Shown: piece after piece, positions 46,557 through 56,092 of the stretch
Layout of the letters: every line of letters begins with the position of its first letter
Position numbering within the stretch: the stretch's first letter is position 1
Assembly: GCF_001311135.1 (NCBI RefSeq)
Contig: NZ_BBAG01000001.1
Location: 1 to 64,000 of the forward strand
Origin: Secundilactobacillus paracollinoides DSM 15502 = JCM 11969
GTDB taxonomy: Bacteria > Bacillota > Bacilli > Lactobacillales > Lactobacillaceae
Reading direction: 5' to 3'
DNA length: 64,000 nt
Made by a program: the position numbers and the translations under genes
The notes under the pieces: model-generated
Told to the model about the DNA's origin: nothing
The model's database searches: none
The model's input: only the letters and a program-made list of their open reading frames with translations

Positions 46557-47285
46557 ATGAACCATTTCTTTACGATCATCGGCGGCATGGGTACTCAGGC
46601 CACCGAAAGTTATATTCACCAGTTAAATTTACGCACACCAGCGCATTCTGATCAGGACTATCTGGACTACATCCTCGTCAACCACGCGACGGTGCCGGAT
46701 AGAACGGACTATATTTTGGACCACTCAAAGCCTAATCCGTTACCGCCATTGCTGGACGACTTTAAGCGCCAGTCGGCCTTAAACCCTGATTTTTTCGCGC
46801 TACCGTGTAATACAGCGCACTACTTCTACGATGAGTTAACGGCGGTGACCGATATTCCGATCCTGCATATGCCGCGCGAGGCTGCCGGTGAAATCAAAAT
46901 CAAGTATCCCAATGCCAAGAAGATCGGTATCGTTGCGACCGAGGGGACAATTGCAGATGAAATCTACGACCACGAAATTGAAGCGGCCGGTTATGCATTT
47001 GTCAAACCAACGCCGAGCGTTCAGGCTAAGACTAACGAACTCATTTACACGCAGATCAAGGATAACAACACTGTCGACGGGAACCTGTTCCATAGTTTGG
47101 TGCAGGAAATGTTTGATACGTTTGACGTAGATGCAGTGGTGCTCGGGTGTACTGAGCTCTCACTCGCGCAAGAACGTGAACCGATCACTGACTTACCGAT
47201 CATTGATAGCCAGTCGATCTTAGTGGATCACTCGTTGACGTTAGCCTTGAAACAGCAAAAGGGTATTGATTACAAGACCGAATAG
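46557..47285 (+). CDS. Aspartate racemase
   Basis: A racemase of the Asp/Glu family, 242 residues, supplying D-Asp. The two catalytic Cys lie in ALPCNTAHYFYD and VVLGCTELSLA, with FTIIGGMGTQATESY at the N-terminus. It follows the D-Asp ligase; ATG 46557 lies behind AAGGGGTG, while the GTG at 46548 has no site. With murE and the ligase it forms a complete supply line for D-Asp bridges. Confidence 0.93.
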   Translation: MNHFFTIIGGMGTQATESYIHQLNLRTPAHSDQDYLDYILVNHATVPDRTDYILDHSKPNPLPPLLDDFKRQSALNPDFFALPCNTAHYFYDELTAVTDIPILHMPREAAGEIKIKYPNAKKIGIVATEGTIADEIYDHEIEAAGYAFVKPTPSVQAKTNELIYTQIKDNNTVDGNLFHSLVQEMFDTFDVDAVVLGCTELSLAQEREPITDLPIIDSQSILVDHSLTLALKQQKGIDYKTE

Positions 47286-47290
47286 AAACA

Positions 47291-47332
47291 AAAAACCATT
47301 CTTCCGATAATTTGGAAGAATGGTTTTTAATG
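47291..47332. terminator. Bidirectional terminator of the murE operon and the YisL-type gene
   Basis: AAAAACCATTCTTCC pairs with GGAAGAATGGTTTTT around an 8-base loop, with A and T runs on both sides. Confidence 0.9.
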
Positions 47333-47340
47333 TTCCGAAA

Positions 47341-47688
47341 TCAGGGCAGCTTAACAGCCAGCCACCAGCCGAGACCCGCAATGAGCAAGATCAAGACGGT
47401 CAGCACCACAACGAGCCTGGTGGAAAGGGAGCGTTCCTGTTTGCGTCCAAAGGCCAGTTCAATTGCCACTATGAGCAATAGTTCCAACCCTTCCCGCAGG
47501 CCCACCAATACTGGCGCATGCTGAAAGGTTCGAATCAACAGAATGATGCCACTGATGATGATGACCAGGTAGATGATCCGGTCAATAATTAAGAACTGCG
47601 AAATACGTTTTTCAGAGGTGCGATTTAAGCCGATAATCGTGCAAAGAATTAAGAAGACAAAACTTACCGAGTGGATGGCTAGCCACAT
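47341..47688 (-). CDS. YisL/DUF1516-type membrane protein
   Basis: The protein of 115 residues has four membrane segments, starting MWLAIHSVSFVFLILCTIIG and containing FLIIDRIIYLVIIISGIILL. This matches the small DUF1516 (YisL) family of Firmicutes, function unknown. It is convergent with the racemase gene. The gene is intact. Confidence 0.78.
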   Translation of the reverse strand: MWLAIHSVSFVFLILCTIIGLNRTSEKRISQFLIIDRIIYLVIIISGIILLIRTFQHAPVLVGLREGLELLLIVAIELAFGRKQERSLSTRLVVVLTVLILLIAGLGWWLAVKLP

Positions 47689-47905
47689 AGACCCACGTCC
47701 TTTAATTACAATCTATGCTTAGTTTACCACGTCAGCTGGTCCAGTGGGCGTGAGTTAAGTGGAATTTGGGAAAACTTATGGAACGACAATTGTGGCCTAT
47801 TCGTTGCTGTTTTCCCAAAAGTTTAAAAATATGAGGAATACTGCTTGTAATTTACTGAGGGGTTTGTTATTATCTTGTTCATCATCTTGATATGGAGGGC
47901 TTCAC

Positions 47906-48121
47906 ATGGCAGAACTTAAGATTGGCGATTACGTTAAAGGCAAACGTTTTGGCTCTTTCGAACACGATTTTCAGGGCGAGATTGAAAAGGTCTACGAAAA
48001 TTCTGTTTTAATCCACATCCTCGAGTTTGATCAAGCAGACCGCATCTTAGTCGGCGAGTTAAACAACCGGGCAATTGTGCGTAAAGACGATGCAACGTTA
48101 GCAAAAGTTAAAAACAGCTAA
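47906..48121 (+). CDS. DUF2187 (YkvS-like) protein
   Basis: A small protein of 71 residues beginning MAELKIGDYVKGKRFGSFEHDFQGEIEKVYENSV, typical of the DUF2187 family with a single small beta-barrel. Function is unknown. ATG 47906 follows GGAGGGC. It lies upstream of the tRNA-Gly gene. Confidence 0.8.
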   Translation: MAELKIGDYVKGKRFGSFEHDFQGEIEKVYENSVLIHILEFDQADRILVGELNNRAIVRKDDATLAKVKNS

Positions 48122-48245
48122 CCACGGTAATGGTGGGCTTTTAAAAAACGAAAAAGGTTGACTATTGAAAGAATTTACAAACTTTTTTTTTTTGAATTTT
48201 TACTGACAAGTTTGTAAGGATATGATATAGTTAATCTTGTTGTTG

Positions 48246-48315
48246 CGGGTATAGTTTAGTGGTAAAATCCAAGCTTCCCAAGCTTGTGTCGCGGGTCCGA
48301 TTCCCGTTACCCGCT
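48246..48315 (+). tRNA. tRNA-Gly (CCC)
   Basis: A standard cloverleaf begins GCGGGTATAGTTTAGTGG, has T arm GCGGGTCCGATTCCCG, and ends ACCCGCT. The anticodon loop TTCCCAA gives CCC, reading GGG. CCA is not encoded. A T-rich stretch and TATAGT-like box lie upstream, and a terminator follows. Confidence 0.95.
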
Positions 48316-48329
48316 TAGGTTTTAATCGA

Positions 48330-48449
48330 ATCAAAAGACGTTCTGTTTATAAAAACTGAACGTCTTTTTTCTAACTTTAAATTCAAATAACCACGCGCCA
48401 TAAACGCATAAAAAACACGATTTAGCAATCATTGCCAAATCGTGTTTTG
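48330..48449. terminator. Two terminators: tRNA-Gly (+) and APC permease (-)
   Basis: AAAAGACGTTC/GAACGTCTTTTTT (48334-48372) ends the tRNA transcript. AAACACGATTTAGCAA pairs with TTGCCAAATCGTGTTT (48411-48448) with T run on the minus strand, ending the permease transcript. Confidence 0.85.
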
Positions 48450-48454
48450 TCAGT

Positions 48455-49887
48455 TTATTTTGGTTGATCTTTCTGATAACGAAGGCGCACAACACTGTGC
48501 CGATACCCATAACTAAAGTAAACACACAGACCGATCAATAACCAAACGAAGAAGGCGATCCAAGTAAAGGCCTTCAATTCAAGCATGAGTGTGATACATA
48601 GGATGAATGACACAATCGGCAACACAGGATAGAGCGGGACTTTAAAGGCTGAATCCAGATCCTTAAACGCCGGATTCTGTCGGAGAAAGACGATCCCAAT
48701 CGAGACCATCGCAAAGGCAAACAACGTCCCAATGTTGACCAATTCGGTAATTTTATCAATTGGGATAATGCAGGCGAAGATACTGCCGACGATTCCAAAC
48801 ACCCAAGTATTCACAGCTGGTGCGTGCGTTTTTGGGTTGAGACGGCTGAATAATTGTGGCAACAGGCCGTCACGACTAATCGCAAAGACCAATCGGGTAC
48901 CGCCATAGAGAAAGACGATCAGCACGGTGGTCATTCCAATAACCGCCCCTAAGGAAACAATTCCAGAGACCCAATCTTGGTGAATAAAGTGCAGCGCGTA
49001 GGCAACCGGGTCAGCAACGTTTAACTTCGTGTACTTGACGATGCCGACAAGAACTGCAGACAATGCAATGTACAGGGCTGTCGCAATCAATAGGGAGCCG
49101 ATGATGCCAATTGGCACGTTCCGTTGCGGCTGCTTTACTTCCTCGGCCGCTGTTGAGACGGCATCGAACCCGATGTAGGCATAAAACGCAACCGCCGCCC
49201 CTGAAACAACGCCCTTGAATCCGTGTGGTAAGAAGGGGTGGTAGTTTTCAGGGCGAATGTAGAAGACGCCGACCACAATGAATAGGATAATGACAATAAT
49301 CTTTAAAATGACCATGATCGCGTTAACTCGGGCGGATTCACGGATACCACCGATCAGCAACAAGGACACGATCATGATGATTACAAACGCTGGCAGGTCG
49401 AAAATCGCGTGCGGTTGACCGGCTGTTCCGAATGCTGCTCGTAATTGTGCTGGTAAGTAGAGGTTAAACCCGGCGAGAATATTTTGGAAATACGACGACC
49501 AGCTCGCCGCGACCGCTGAAACGGAGAATAAGTATTCGGACACGAGTGCCCAGCCGAGAATCCAGCAATGAATTCGCCAAACACAGCGTATATGTAAGTA
49601 TAGGCACTGCCGGCAAGTGGAATCGTCGAGGAAAACTCGGAATAACACAACGCTGCTAACGAACACACGACTGCCGCGAGGACAAAGGCTAGCATGGCCC
49701 CCGGACCAGTATATTTAGCAGCGATAATGCCTGGTGTAATAAAGATCCCGGCCCCGACGATGGCGCCAACACCCATGGTAATTAAACTAAATGCATTCAA
49801 TGATTTAGCCAACCCCGTTTTTTTGAAGATATCCGTCCGAATATCTTTCCGCAAGAACAGGGTCGACTTATGTCTTCTGTCACCCAT
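48455..49887 (-). CDS. APC-family cationic amino acid permease (one frame break)
   Basis: A 12-segment amino acid transporter of about 478 residues in the YfnA/CAT group. LNAFSLITMGVGAIVGAGIFITPG is the substrate-binding first segment, and FYAYIGFDAVSTAAEEVKQPQRNVPIGI the conserved APC motif. One T is missing near 49563 (ATTGCTGG for ATTGCTTGG, giving GEFIAWILGWALVSEYLFS). Start ATG 49887 follows AAAGGGA; the longer frame has no site. Neighbouring argS and argR make a cationic amino acid plausible as substrate, but this is inference. Confidence 0.87.
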
Positions 49888-50214
49888 AATCAAAATCCCT
49901 TTCATTTGAAGCGCAAGACACTTCACTTATTTGTCCCTTATGGTTGTCAACCGGTGGTGACCAGCGTGGATAAATGAATTAATCCTTTGGTGTCAGCTTA
50001 TTAAACAATAACCCAGGATGTGATGGAAAATGAATTTTATCTCATTCTCATAATACCCAAGGAGGTCTCACCAGTTTCTAGCATACGCCATAATTCATTA
50101 AACGTTAATGAGAAAATACTCAGTTGTTTGAATCTTTAGCTAGAATGACGGTAATCACCAGTTAAGACTTGTTATTCCTATTCAGATGCGGTAGAATGCA
50201 TCAAGTGAGATTGT
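49888..50214. other. Divergent region between permease and argS leader
   Basis: About 330 bases holding the permease promoter on - and the promoter of the argS T-box leader on +. No gene or repeat is visible; a GGAGG at 50060 is not followed by a start codon within range. Confidence 0.45.
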
Positions 50215-50433
50215 CACTGACAATCACGTTCAACGATAAAAGAGGAGTAACTGAGTCGGCTGTGTACAGCAAGTCAGGGAGGTTGGAAGCCTGATGGCAC
50301 CATTCAGTGAAGCGCGCTTTTTAGAACGGTCAATGTGAATACGTTAAAGTGGATACTAAATATCAACTAGAGTGGTACCGCGGGTTAATCTCGTCTCTTA
50401 CAATTTTTAAATTGTAGGGGGCGTTTTTTTATA
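50215..50433 (+). promoter_or_regulatory. T-box leader of argS
   Basis: The T-box AGAGTGGTACCGCGG lies at 50369-50383. Stem I has the GAGGAGTAACTG element and GAAGCGCGC at about 50310, where CGC can serve as an arginine specifier. Terminator arms CGTCTCTTACAATTT and AAATTGTAGGGGGCG (about 50393-50424) pair fully, with T7 after. Uncharged tRNA-Arg should induce argS. Confidence 0.9.
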
Positions 50434-50515
50434 CCGTTTCGCGCCAGTAGTGCACACAAGTGTGATATTCTAAGATTGACACAGACATTATAGATACGAT
50501 AGGAGAGTATTCGTT

Positions 50516-52204
50516 ATGGATTACAAACAATTAGTTGCTGATACGTTAGCACCCAGCCTGACTGATGTCTTATCGGCTGAAGATATTTATCAAAAAATTG
50601 AACGCCCTAAGGACACGTCAAAGGGGGATTACGCCTTTCCAGCATTTACGCTGGCAAAAGCGATGAAAAAGGCACCCCAACAGATTGCGGCCGACCTGGT
50701 AGCCAGATCGACACATCTCATTTTGAAAAGGTTGAAGTTGCTGGTCCATACCTGAACTTCTTCCTTGATAAGAGCGTCTTTAGTGCTGACATTCTTGGTC
50801 AAGTGATGAGCGACGGTGCTGACTATGGTCAAAATGAAGACGGAAACGGTGGCAATGTGCCAATCGATATGTCTTCTCCTAACATCGCCAAGCCTATTTC
50901 CATGGGACATTTGCGGTCGACTGTGATCGGTAATTCCATTGCTGAGATTCTGAAGAAAAACGGCTACACCCCAATCAAGGATAATCACTTGGGTGACTGG
51001 GGGACCCAATTTGGGAAGTTGATCGTCGCTTACCTGAAGTGGGGAACGAAGAAGACGTTAAGAAGGATCCAATTACCAATCTGGTAAAGTACTACGTTAA
51101 ATTCCACCAGGAAGATAAGGAACACCCTGAACTTGACGACCAAGCGCGTGAATGGTTTAAGAAGCTTGAAGATGGTGACGAAGAAGCTCACCATCTCTGG
51201 TCATGGTTCCGTGACGAATCATTAAAGGCATTCAATGCCATCTATGACAAATTAGGTGTTAAGTTTGATACCTATAATGGTGAAGCTTTCTATAACGACA
51301 AGATGCAGGCGGTTATTGATGATCTAAAGGCTAAGGGACTCCTGAAAGAATCACAGGTGCCCAAGTGGTCGATCTGTCTAAGTACGACTTGAACCCGGCC
51401 TTGATCCTGAAGAGTGATGGGGCCTCACTGTACATCACCCGTGATATCGCGACAGCGGTCTACCGTGAAAACACGTACCATCCAGCTATGAACCTCTATG
51501 TTGTTGGTTCTGAACAAATGTACTACTTCCAACAATTAAAGGCTGTTTTAACTGAAATGGGCTTGCCATCTGCTAAGAACCTGCACCATATTCCATTTGG
51601 TTTGATTACTGTTGATGGTAAGAAATTGTCGACGCGTTCTGGCCGGATCATCTTATTGGATGTCGTTTTGGATGACTCCATTGAAATGGCCAAGAAGCAG
51701 ATTGCTGCTAAGAACCCAGACCTGCCAAACAAGGATGAAGTTGCTAAACAAGTTGGTGTCGGTGCGATTATCTTTGGCGATTTAAAGAACGAACGGATGA
51801 ACAGTATTGACTTCAACCTTGAAGACCAACTGAAGTTTGAAGGGGAAACTGGCCCATACGTTCAATACGCTCACGCACGTGCCGAAAGTATTCTGAGAAA
51901 GGCCGGCGATGTGACGCTGCTTGAGTCGGATGCCAAGATCTCGGATCCTGAAGCTTGGGAGACGTTGAAGGTCTTAGCTGACTTTCCAGACACCGTTAAA
52001 CTGGCCTTGAAGGAATTCGAACCATCTGACGTTGCGAAGTATGCCATTCGGTTAGCGAAAGCCTTTAACAAGTACTATGCACACTCTAAGATCTTAGCTG
52101 ATGACAGTGAGAAGACTGCTCGGTTGACCCTTGTTAAGAGTGTGTCAACGGTGCTAAAGGAAGCATTGCGGTTGTTGGGTGTTGAAGCACCTGATGAAAT
52201 GTAG
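50516..52204 (+). CDS. argS: Arginyl-tRNA synthetase (three frame breaks)
   Basis: This essential enzyme charges tRNA-Arg. The full protein is about 563 residues. The N-terminal tRNA-binding domain leads to [20 protein letters not shown] (HIGH-like), then [25 protein letters not shown] and a DALR anticodon domain ending APDEM. The frame breaks three times, each time with one base missing from a run: near 50703 (GCCAG for GCCCAG), 51043 (GGGG for GGGGG) and 51357 (CAGGTG for CAGGGTG). Because loss of argS is lethal, these breaks are almost surely sequence errors. Confidence 0.95.
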
Positions 52205-52697
52205 GATGACGCTTTGTTGCTGAAGCGTTCGGCGGACAAAGAAAGTGAACTAGACTGGGTCAAAGGCTAGGGCAACTATCGAGATTGCTATATCTGTTAC
52301 GTTAGCGCATCCAGATTATCTAGCCTAAATACAACAAACGGCGGATTCCGGTCATAAAGGAGGCGTCAACTAAGACCTAAATGCAGGGGTTTCAGTTGAC
52401 ACCTTTTTTTATTTTGGGAGAAAATTTGACTTTTATTCCAGGCTCAGGACAAACTGAGTTTCGCAAAGCGTTCTGCTGCGCTGCTTCCTCCCATTTTCCG
52501 TCACGCCCGCCATGCATCATAATGTTTAAATGAAATATTAATGAGAAAACAAACCCTGGAAATGCCCCGGTGGCTCGCTTTTTTTAGTTATACTGGACAC
52601 CAACCCTGTAAATAAATATTCAATTAAAAGTAGCCATATTCATCTTACTTTGTTATAATAATTGCAGTGTTACTTACAGTAAGGGGGCTGCATTAGG
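52205..52697. other. Intergenic region with argS terminator and argR promoter
   Basis: GGCGTCAACT pairs with AGTTGACACC followed by seven T (about 52364-52410), the argS terminator. The remaining 280 bases are non-coding. TTACTTTGTTATAATAAT at 52648 gives a clear TATAAT box for argR, and AGGGGG at 52681 its ribosome site. Confidence 0.7.
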
Positions 52698-53240
52698 ATG
52701 AAAAAGAGTATTCGTCAATCGAGAATTGAACAGTTAATCAATCAATATCCGATTGGAACGCAAGAAGACCTAATGCGTCATCTAAAGGAAATTGGGATTA
52801 AGGCGACGCAAGCAACGATTTCTCGTGACATTCGTGAAATGCAGGTAGTCAAAGCCCAGGATGGCCATGGACACTTGCGTTATACCATTTTTAAACCGGG
52901 GAACAAATCCGAAGAAGAACACATGCGCGAAACAATCAACGAAGTGGTCGTCGGTCTGACCCAGATTGAGTTTATCAACGTTATCAAGACACTACCAAGC
53001 AACGGCAATTTATTGGCAGCAATCTTGGATGATTTAAAGCTGCCGGAAGTTGTCGGCACCCTTGCCGGTCACGACACTATCTTGGTCATTAGCCCAAGTA
53101 AAGAAGTCGCCCAGCAACTGAATAATGAAATTGCCAAAAGCATGAACCGGATATCGTGCACTAGTCTCGTATCCAGTTATGGTTCACTGGTGTCATTCAA
53201 TTCTCCTAAATTAGGAGAGTTGGATGACATTTTTGGTTGA
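52698..53240 (+). CDS. argR: Arginine repressor with a C-terminal extension
   Basis: ArgR controls arginine genes as an arginine-binding hexamer. The N-terminal winged helix reads RQSRIEQLINQYPIGTQEDL and TQATISRDIREMQVVKA. The C-terminal core has LPSNGNLLAAILDDLKLPEVVGTLAGHDTILV, with the Asp pair that binds arginine represented by LDD and HDT. The protein has 180 residues; ArgR usually ends near 150-155, so about 25 residues (SMNRISCTSLVSSYGSL onward) are additional. A frameshift close to the end could explain this, or it is a lineage feature. It lies downstream of argS. Confidence 0.9.
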   Translation: MKKSIRQSRIEQLINQYPIGTQEDLMRHLKEIGIKATQATISRDIREMQVVKAQDGHGHLRYTIFKPGNKSEEEHMRETINEVVVGLTQIEFINVIKTLPSNGNLLAAILDDLKLPEVVGTLAGHDTILVISPSKEVAQQLNNEIAKSMNRISCTSLVSSYGSLVSFNSPKLGELDDIFG

Positions 53241-53383
53241 AATAGCGATACCACGGGTGTTGGAATTGCCCAATACCTGGATTCGAACATCTAATTTTTC
53301 TTAAATTTCAAGTGAACAGCCAGTTGACTGAACACAATGTGCTAAAATTAACGTATTAATTTGTGTAGTGAATGAGGGAGTCT

Positions 53384-55522
53384 ATGAATAGAAATCGAGG
53401 AAATGGGTTTTTTCAGCAAATTAAGGCTTGGCTGTCACCTGGCTGGCATCGGTTTAAACGCGGGTTAGGCCGAATCTGGCATCGCTTTCAGATCACGCGG
53501 TGGCTCATTGTCATCGTGTTAGCCATCGTGTTTGTGATGAGTGCGGTATTAACGTTTCAAGCAAAGACAGCCAACGTTGGTGATTTGAAGAATCAACTTG
53601 AAAAAACAACGTATATTTACGACAAAAATGGGAAAAAGGCGGGGTCACTCTACTCACAAAAAGGGACGTATGTCTCGTTGAGCAAGATTTCGCCTAACAT
53701 TCAGAATGCCGTCATTTCAACGGAAGACCGGGGCTTTTACCATGAGTATGGTTTTTCAGTAAAAGGAATTGCCCGGGCGTTTTTACTTCTGGCGAAGAAT
53801 AAGATCCTTCACCGAGATTACATTAGCGGTGGTGGGAGTACACTGACGCAACAGTTGGTTAAAAATGCGTTTTTGACGCAGGAACAAACCTTCACACGAA
53901 AGTTTAAGGAACTGTTTTTGTCGGTTGAAGTTGAAAATGTGTATACCAAAAAAGACATTCTGTCCATGTACCTCAATAATGCCTATTTTGGGAATGGTGT
54001 TTGGGGGGTTCAGGACGCGTCACAGAAGTACTTTGGTAAATCAGCGTCGCAGTTAACGGTTCCAGAAGCTGCGGTACTGGCCGGCATGCTGACGTCGCCG
54101 AGCGGGTATAACCCGATCGACCATCCGAAGGCCGCGTTGGCACGGCGCAACGTTGTGCTGGATCTGATGGCCGAAAATGGCGCGATCACGCAAGCGCAGG
54201 CTAAAGCGTACCAGCAAACTAAAATCGTGACACATGATACGTGCAGTTATAAGGATTCATACAAGTATCCCTATTATTTTGACGCCGTTATCAGCGAAGC
54301 CATTTCAAAGTATGGGTTGACGGAGTCTGAAATTTTGAATCATGGGTACAAGATCTACACCTATTTGGATCAGAATTATCAGTCATCCATGCAAACAAAC
54401 TTTAAATCGGCCTACCTTTTTCCGTCCAACGCTGTGGATGGCACGAAGGTCCAAGCAGCCTCGATTGCGGTCAATCCGAATAACGGGGGTGTGTTAGCCG
54501 TCGTTGGTGGCCGTGGGAAGCACGTCTTCCGCGGGTATAACCGGGCCACCCAGATGGCGCGGCAACCGGGATCGACAATCAAGCCATTGGCGGTGTACAC
54601 GCCAGCACTCGAAAACGGCTACTTCTATGATTCTGAGCTGACAAATAAGAAACTGTCATATGGGACAAATAAGTACACGCCTAAAAATGAAAATAACGTC
54701 TATACGGGTAAGGTACCGATGTATGAGGCGTTAGCCCAAAGTATGAATGCGCCAGCCGTTTGGTTGTTAAATAAGATCGGTGTGAATAAGGGATACCAGT
54801 CCGTTAAAGACTTTGGCCTGCCCGTCACTAAATCAGATGATAATCTTGCGCTGGCACTTGGTGGGTTGAACAAAGGGGTTTCACCGCAGGAATTAGCGAG
54901 TGCTTATACGGCGTTTGCGAATGGCGGGACTCGAACGGATTCACACTATATCCGTAAAATTGTTGATGCAAACGGGAAGACCATCGTGGCGCAGCCCAAA
55001 GTGACGACCAAGAAAGTGATGTCCAAAAAGGTCGCTAAAGAAATGACCAGTATGATGCTGGGTGTTTATAATACGGGGACTGGGGCTGCCGCTAAACCAT
55101 ATGGCTACCAAGTTGCCGGTAAGACGGGGAGTACTGAAGCCGATGATACGGGTGACGGTGACGCAGCCAAGGATAAATGGATGGTTGGGTACACCCCTGA
55201 TGTGGTCGTGACGACCTGGGAAGGGTTTGATAACACCAACAAGGAACACCATTTGGAAAACCTTGGCGGCACCGGAATCAGTACCTTATTTAAGACAGAG
55301 TTGCAAGAAATCTTACCGTACACAAAGCAGACGTCGTTTAATACCCAGGACGCGGCAACCTTGGCAAAGGCCTCAAAATCGTCTAACAATACTGGTTTCT
55401 GGGATAATGTTCAAAACGGCGCGTCGCAAGTTGGTAGCCAGATCAAAAAGGGTGCCAGCAGCGCTGCTAATTCCGTTAAAAAGTGGTGGTCGAATACCAC
55501 TTCAAGTATTTTAGGCAACTAG
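53384..55522 (+). CDS. Class A penicillin-binding protein (transglycosylase/transpeptidase)
   Basis: A bifunctional cell-wall synthase of 712 residues, PBP2A-like. A basic cytoplasmic tail leads to one membrane segment (WLIVIVLAIVFVMSAVLTF). The glycosyltransferase part has ISTEDRGFYHEYGF (catalytic Glu) and GGSTLTQQLVKNAFL. The transpeptidase part has QPGSTIKPL (SxxK, about residue 396), QSMNAP (SxN, about 452) and AGKTGSTEAD (KTG, about 579). The start ATG 53384 follows GAGGGAG; the in-frame ATG 12 bases earlier has no site. The Ser/Lys/Asn-rich tail ends in SSAANSVKKWWSN repeats. Confidence 0.95.
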   Translation: MNRNRGNGFFQQIKAWLSPGWHRFKRGLGRIWHRFQITRWLIVIVLAIVFVMSAVLTFQAKTANVGDLKNQLEKTTYIYDKNGKKAGSLYSQKGTYVSLSKISPNIQNAVISTEDRGFYHEYGFSVKGIARAFLLLAKNKILHRDYISGGGSTLTQQLVKNAFLTQEQTFTRKFKELFLSVEVENVYTKKDILSMYLNNAYFGNGVWGVQDASQKYFGKSASQLTVPEAAVLAGMLTSPSGYNPIDHPKAALARRNVVLDLMAENGAITQAQAKAYQQTKIVTHDTCSYKDSYKYPYYFDAVISEAISKYGLTESEILNHGYKIYTYLDQNYQSSMQTNFKSAYLFPSNAVDGTKVQAASIAVNPNNGGVLAVVGGRGKHVFRGYNRATQMARQPGSTIKPLAVYTPALENGYFYDSELTNKKLSYGTNKYTPKNENNVYTGKVPMYEALAQSMNAPAVWLLNKIGVNKGYQSVKDFGLPVTKSDDNLALALGGLNKGVSPQELASAYTAFANGGTRTDSHYIRKIVDANGKTIVAQPKVTTKKVMSKKVAKEMTSMMLGVYNTGTGAAAKPYGYQVAGKTGSTEADDTGDGDAAKDKWMVGYTPDVVVTTWEGFDNTNKEHHLENLGGTGISTLFKTELQEILPYTKQTSFNTQDAATLAKASKSSNNTGFWDNVQNGASQVGSQIKKGASSAANSVKKWWSNTTSSILGN

Positions 55523-55586
55523 ACAGATAGTCAGCGCAACGCTTTCATGATACAATTATGAAGACAACTAGACAGGAGGATTCATA

Positions 55587-55928
55587 ATGGCTGATATTAA
55601 TGAAACGGCAACAACACTGAAGGAACAACTGAAGACATCCGACGAATTCAAGAAATTGGCGGATGCATATGACAAGATGAAGGCGGAACAGGCCACTTTT
55701 GATCTGTTCAAGAACTTCCAGGAGATTCAGTTGAACATTCAACAAAAACAAATACAGGGCCAACAGTTAACCGAAGAAGAAATGACGCATGCCCGCGAGG
55801 TTGCGGATAAGGTTGGTCAAGCTGATGCCATTAAAGTCTTAATGGACGCCGAAAAAGGGGTCAATGATCTGCTTTCAAAATTGAACGATGAGATCACAAA
55901 ACCGATTCAAGACCTTTATCGCAACTAA
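55587..55928 (+). CDS. YlbF/YmcA-family protein
   Basis: A helical protein of 113 residues of the YlbF family. In Bacillus YlbF and YmcA form a complex that acts with RNase Y. KQKQIQGQQLTEEEMTHAREVADKV is the conserved helix pair. It starts behind AGGAGG, 64 bases after the PBP gene, and is followed by yhaO, the order known in lactobacilli. Confidence 0.88.
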   Translation: MADINETATTLKEQLKTSDEFKKLADAYDKMKAEQATFDLFKNFQEIQLNIQQKQIQGQQLTEEEMTHAREVADKVGQADAIKVLMDAEKGVNDLLSKLNDEITKPIQDLYRN

Positions 55929-55947
55929 GACACTAACACCTGTGAAC

Positions 55948-56022
55948 AACGGCCACTTTTGGCCATAAGAGGCCCCATCTTAAAATCCAAGTTCAGGATT
56001 TTCGGATGGAGCCTCTTATCAT
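55948..56022. repeat. Degenerate family-B-like hairpin, copy j
   Basis: ATAAGAGGC/GCCTCTTAT and CCATC/GGATGG enclose AAAATCC-AAGTTCA-GGATTTT. The central loop AAGTTCA equals that of the 36.3 and 22.6 kb family-B copies, but the outer arms differ. It may be a divergent family member or a terminator of ylbF. Confidence 0.55.
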
Positions 56023-56092
56023 TTGGGCGTTAACTAGCGATTGATTCAAAGAAATCAGGCACCTGATCGTGCCAAAGAAAGGAGCCCCTGTC

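Noticed and set aside
49930-50110. Riboswitch upstream of the APC permease
   Set aside because: No lysine, glycine or T-box motifs on the minus strand; only a short leader with a plain ribosome site.
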